Assembly: GCF_936943645.1 (NCBI RefSeq)
Contig: NZ_CAKZJO010000005.1
Coordinates: 1 to 34,166 of the forward strand
Direction of reading: 5' to 3'
Source of the DNA: an uncultured Bradyrhizobium sp.
Lineage (GTDB): Bacteria; Pseudomonadota; Alphaproteobacteria; Rhizobiales; Xanthobacteraceae
Length of the DNA stretch: 34,166 nt
This document shows positions 31,103 to 34,166 of the stretch, piece by piece. The position numbers were made by a program, and so were the translations under genes. Position 1 is the first letter of the stretch; every line of letters begins with the position of its first letter. The notes under the pieces are model-generated. The model searched no databases. It was given only the letters and a program-made list of their open reading frames with translations, and had not been told where the DNA came from.

Positions 31103-31882
31103 TCAATTTTGCTGCTGGGCCGGCTCCAGATGAGCTGCGTCGATCACGAACTGTGCCAACGCCCGGCCAAGGCAATCATGAACCTGCTTCGCCAGTTCAG
31201 GCCCGCGGGACGGGCTGAACAGGTCGAACTGACCCTGATCATTCCACTGCCGCATGATCGCGAAACGGTCGAACAGCGGAATATCGTGCTCCTGCGCCAC
31301 CACCTTCATATTATCGAGATAGGGCGGCGCCGAGATCATGGTCTCCGTACGCGGGCTGTATTGCAAGTTCATCAAGACGACGTCAGCCCCCGCATTTTGC
31401 AGCGCGGCAACCCCTTCAGTCACCGCGCCGCGAAACTCGTCGGGATCGATGGCTCGGATGGCGTCCACGGTCCCGGTCTGCCAGATCACCAAAGTAGGCT
31501 TTTTTGCTTCCATCAGCTTAACGAAGCTGCCGGCCGCCTCTTCGGCGGTCTTCTTGCTCTGTATTTCTACGGAGACGTGCACGGCCTCCTGCGGCGGCAG
31601 CTTGTCTTTCAGCATGACCTGCATGCGCGCGGGATAGGAGGCGTCCTCGGCGGACGGAATCGTGGTCGAGCGGCTGCCGATGACCAGGATTTCGAGCGGC
31701 TTGCCGGCCTTGATGGCGTCGGCGACCTTGGGAAGCTGGCTTTCGCTGGCGAGCAGATAGGACGGCAATTCGCACGCCGCGGGCACGGAAGGCGCCGCGG
31801 GCGCAGCATCGCCCGCGCGCGCCACAGGCGCGGCGAGGCTATCGCATAGCAGGATCAGGCTCAGGAGAACCTTCGCCTTCAT
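31103..31882 (-). CDS. Periplasmic SGNH-like protein lacking catalytic residues
   Basis: A 259-residue exported protein (signal peptide 1-23, ending VARA) that is clearly a paralogue of the next gene product: LVIWQTGTVDAIRAIDPDE parallels LVIWQVGTNAVLRNLDPGD, and LQYSP and the RFAIMRQW segment match PQYSP and RFEVMRDW. However, block I is GSRSTT with S70 and S72, block II glycines are missing, the block III asparagine is V139, and there is no DxxH block V. It is therefore probably a non-catalytic binding or regulatory partner. ATG at 31882 overlaps the opgC stop as TGATG. Confidence 0.85.
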   Translation of the reverse strand: MKAKVLLSLILLCDSLAAPVARAGDAAPAAPSVPAACELPSYLLASESQLPKVADAIKAGKPLEILVIGSRSTTIPSAEDASYPARMQVMLKDKLPPQEAVHVSVEIQSKKTAEEAAGSFVKLMEAKKPTLVIWQTGTVDAIRAIDPDEFRGAVTEGVAALQNAGADVVLMNLQYSPRTETMISAPPYLDNMKVVAQEHDIPLFDRFAIMRQWNDQGQFDLFSPSRGPELAKQVHDCLGRALAQFVIDAAHLEPAQQQN

Positions 31883-33162
31883 CAGCCCCCTCCCGCCAGA
31901 TCGGCGTTGCCGACGGCGTTTTTGGTTTTCGCACCGCTCTTGTCAGCCACGCGCTTGTACCACGAAATCACCCAGGCCACGCCCCACATGATCAGGACCC
32001 CGGAGAGACTAATCAGCGCATGCATGGCCGCGCCGCCGGAGACTTCGGCGAGAATGAAGTGCCCGGCGAAGGCCAGGAAGACGCCGAGACAGAAGATCTC
32101 GAGGGAATGCTGGCCGCATAGAATCAATGGGCGCAGCCAGCGCGATTTCAAGCCCGGCCAATCCCGGGGCAGGAAGCGCACGGTGAGCGCAGCCAGCGCC
32201 AGGAAATGCGTGAAGCGCAGCACGTCCAGATCGGTCTTGTCGATCGGATACATCCACTGCTCGATCCGCTTCGGCATGAACTGGGAGAGCTGCGGCACAT
32301 ACCAGGTCAGCGTCACGTAGAACGCGGCGACCAGATAGGCGATCGAGATCCACATCGTCACGGGCGAAGCCAGGATGCGCGACATGCGTCGCGCACCTCC
32401 AAGCGCGCACCATGCACCGAACACGAACAGCAATTGCCAGGCGAAGGGATTGAAGGCCCAGAATCCGTTCGGATAGGCCGACAGGTAAAGGTCGTACTCC
32501 CAGGTGACCGCGTAGAGCACGACCGAGAGGCCGAGCGTGACGTCGGGGCGCCACTTCATCGACCACAGGATCAAGGGCAGCGCCAGCATCAGCACGATGT
32601 AGAGCGGCAGCACGTCCATGTTGACGGGGCGGAAACGCAGCAGCAGCGCCTGCACGATGGTGACGTCCGGCTGCTTGAGGAAATCCATGATGCCCATCTC
32701 TTCGGTGTAGAGTGGGTTCTCGAAGCTGGTCGCGACGTAGGAGATCTCGGCGAGGAAGATCGTGAACAGGAAGACGTGGGCGACGTAGATCTGCCAGACC
32801 CGGCGCAGGATGCGCGCGGTGGCGATGACGACGCCGCTCTCCAGCATCGCCCTGCCGTAGACGAAGGCGGCGGTATAGCCGGAGATGAAGATGAAGATCT
32901 CGGTGGCGTCGCTGAAGCCGTAATTGCGGATCGTGAACCAGGTGAGCAGGCTCGGCGGCAGGTGGTCGATGAAGATCAGCCACAGCGCCAGCCCGCGAAA
33001 CAGGTCGAGCCGGAGCTCGCGCTCGCCGATCGCAGGCAGCGTGATGGCCGGCGCCCGCGCGCGCGGCTTCGCTCCTGCGGGCTTGCTGTCGACGGACGCG
33101 CCGTCGACGGGATTGGCGGTTCCCGCGATCGTCGTTCCCGTCACTTGGTCGGCAATGGTCAT
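31882..33162 (-). CDS. opgC: OpgC-type membrane acyltransferase
   Basis: A 426-residue inner-membrane protein with about ten hydrophobic segments and an N-terminal cytoplasmic tail of about 50 residues. The first domain shows RELRLDLFRGLALWLIFIDHLPP and FSDATEIFIFISGYTAAFVYGR, hallmarks of the OpgC family, which adds succinyl groups to osmoregulated periplasmic glucans using a cytoplasmic acyl donor. The frame opens far upstream (33369), but ATG at 33162 begins the conserved tail; AAGGG lies about 12 bases upstream. It heads a three-gene operon with the two SGNH proteins, so the acyl group may be handed to a periplasmic partner. The acyl group and acceptor here are inferred. Confidence 0.9.
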   Translation of the reverse strand: MTIADQVTGTTIAGTANPVDGASVDSKPAGAKPRARAPAITLPAIGERELRLDLFRGLALWLIFIDHLPPSLLTWFTIRNYGFSDATEIFIFISGYTAAFVYGRAMLESGVVIATARILRRVWQIYVAHVFLFTIFLAEISYVATSFENPLYTEEMGIMDFLKQPDVTIVQALLLRFRPVNMDVLPLYIVLMLALPLILWSMKWRPDVTLGLSVVLYAVTWEYDLYLSAYPNGFWAFNPFAWQLLFVFGAWCALGGARRMSRILASPVTMWISIAYLVAAFYVTLTWYVPQLSQFMPKRIEQWMYPIDKTDLDVLRFTHFLALAALTVRFLPRDWPGLKSRWLRPLILCGQHSLEIFCLGVFLAFAGHFILAEVSGGAAMHALISLSGVLIMWGVAWVISWYKRVADKSGAKTKNAVGNADLAGGG

Positions 33163-33371
33163 CGGGGGCCAAAAACCCTTCCGCAAATCGCGACGTCTCG
33201 AGGAGTGTACCGGTCCGCTACCGAACTCGCAAAGCGGCCGGACCATGTGGGGTATCCCTTTGCGGGTGTTTCCCTCGCCGGTGTCCTTCCCTTCGAATTC
33301 TGGCGGGACGATGTCGCCAAGGCCGGCCGCGGCGTTTGGTTCCGGCGCCGGATTTCGGTATGGTAGCAACC

Positions 33372-33764
33372 ATGTACCGCGCCGTGACCCGCCACATCGA
33401 AGTGACCGTCGAGCCGAACTTTGTTCCGGAGCAGTCGTCGGCCGACCGTTCCCGCTATTTCTGGTCCTACACCATCGTCATCACCAACTCGGGCGAGGAG
33501 ACCGTGCAGCTCAAGACGCGGCACTGGATCATCACCGACGCCTCCGGTCGCCAGCAGGAGGTGAAGGGCGAGGGCGTGGTCGGCGAGCAGCCAATTCTGG
33601 CCCCCGGCGAACGCTTCGAATACACCTCGGGTGTGCCGCTCTCCACCGCCTCCGGCTTCATGACCGGCCGCTACCAGATGGTCACCGAAAGCGGCGAGCG
33701 CTTCGAGATCGACGTGCCGGCGTTCTCGCTGGATAGCCCTGATAACAAGCGGGTGTTGAATTAG
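33372..33764 (+). CDS. apaG: ApaG protein
   Basis: A 130-residue single-domain ApaG (DUF525) protein with a fibronectin-III-like beta sandwich. Family landmarks are YFWSYTIVITNSGEETVQLKTRHW (strands A-C), GVVGEQPILAPGERFEYTSG, and GFMTGRYQM near the C-terminus. In enterobacteria apaG affects Co2+ and Mg2+ phenotypes, and the fold also occurs in F-box proteins, but the biochemical role is still unsettled. ATG at 33372 gives the usual N-terminus MYRAVT; ATG at 33360 is an alternative. It diverges from opgC. Confidence 0.92.
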   Translation: MYRAVTRHIEVTVEPNFVPEQSSADRSRYFWSYTIVITNSGEETVQLKTRHWIITDASGRQQEVKGEGVVGEQPILAPGERFEYTSGVPLSTASGFMTGRYQMVTESGERFEIDVPAFSLDSPDNKRVLN

Positions 33765-33769
33765 GAGCC

Positions 33770-33907
33770 TCGTGTCCCGGACAAGCTGCAACGCCTTCGG
33801 GCGTTGCGGCGCAGAGCCGGGACCCAGCGCGACACGGCCCCATGCGGATGGATGGGCCCCCGCTCTGCATCGCATCGCAAGAAAGCTGCGCTGCGTCCGG
33901 GGCACGA
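33770..33907. repeat. Nested palindromic element downstream of apaG
   Basis: TCGTGTCCCGGAC (33770-33782) pairs with GTCCGGGGCACGA (33895-33907) at 12 of 13 positions, enclosing a perfect GCAACGCC/GGCGTTGC hairpin at 33788-33807. It begins a few bases after the apaG stop and probably acts as its terminator or mRNA 3' end. The arrangement is a common Bradyrhizobium intergenic repeat. Confidence 0.72.
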
Positions 33908-34166
33908 AAGCAGTGGGTGTGTACGCTCTCTCCACGTCATTGCGAGGGAGTATGATGCGGAAGCTCACTGCTCCAAGCGACGCTGTCATTCCCTGCCTTG
34001 TGCGCAATTGCGCACTGGGGCGGGCGATGACACCGAATGCGTAGTTGCAGACATGGCTTCGCAGCCTCGCGGCGCAATTCGCCCGAGCTTTGCTTGATCT
34101 CATCGCCCTCTCATCCAAGAGCAACTGGGAGGGAAGTAGACCTGCGATCAGACGGGCTCAAGGCTG
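33908..34166. other. Non-coding end of window
   Basis: I see no convincing gene. Short frames here have no family features or ribosome sites. The stretch GTCATTGCGAGGGAG at about 33939-33953 resembles another dispersed Bradyrhizobium repeat in degenerate form. The next gene lies beyond the window. Confidence 0.5.

Noticed and set aside
1..34166. CRISPR array or insertion sequence
   Set aside because: Repeats present are single palindromes or a two-unit tandem; there is no series of evenly spaced repeats with unique spacers and no transposase-like reading frame.

Overview
The window is 34.2 kb of G+C-rich chromosomal DNA from an alphaproteobacterium, most likely Bradyrhizobium or a close relative in the Nitrobacteraceae. 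The pointers are the long-form dCTP deaminase, a SAM-II riboswitch in front of metZ, an OpgC-type acyltransferase, and several families of palindromic intergenic elements typical of rhizobial genomes. I see no phage, insertion sequence, transposase, plasmid gene or CRISPR array. One tRNA gene (Gly, anticodon CCC) is present.

Layout. Positions 1-5500 are all on the minus strand: a MATE exporter coupled to a metallo-beta-lactamase-fold hydrolase, a small membrane protein (DUF6460-like), and a DNA-repair pair (MBL-fold exonuclease and ATP-dependent DNA ligase). Positions 5666-7936 (plus) carry a TPR-methyltransferase and an orphan Tat-exported binding protein. Positions 8015-16709 (minus) form an eight-gene sugar operon: LacI-type regulator, xylulokinase, xylose isomerase, ABC ATPase, permease, periplasmic binding protein, aldo/keto reductase and an amidohydrolase-type lactonase. 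It joins the isomerase/kinase route of xylose use to enzymes that look like the start of an oxidative, lactone-forming route. Two strong hairpins flank the binding-protein gene and probably let its mRNA accumulate separately.

Positions 16933-20172 hold a small heme-oxygenase-like diiron protein (plus), an XRE-cupin regulator with two GNAT acetyltransferases in tight overlap (minus), and a lower-G+C gene for a two-helix membrane protein ending in a YEATS-like domain (plus), which sits beside tRNA-Gly. Positions 20498-23504 (plus) carry an Ogt-type DNA methyltransferase, a cysteine-rich AraC-family regulator, a small three-helix membrane protein, a VOC-fold protein and an SRPBCC protein. Positions 23634-27406 contain an exported Met/Gly-rich protein (plus), then a second MATE exporter, a conserved protein of unknown function and a one-domain PAS protein (all minus).

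Positions 27512-33764 contain dcd (minus), then metZ (plus) behind a promoter, a SAM-II aptamer and a terminator whose pairing partners are shared. After that come an opgC-SGNH-SGNH operon (minus) and divergent apaG. The last 400 bases hold only repeat-type hairpins.

The best candidates for something not yet described are: the SAM-II attenuator built on one six-base word used in three exclusive pairings; the OpgC operon with one intact and one catalytically degenerate SGNH protein; the membrane-YEATS protein next to the tRNA; and the stand-alone diiron protein. All functions are read from motifs and context; no database search was run.
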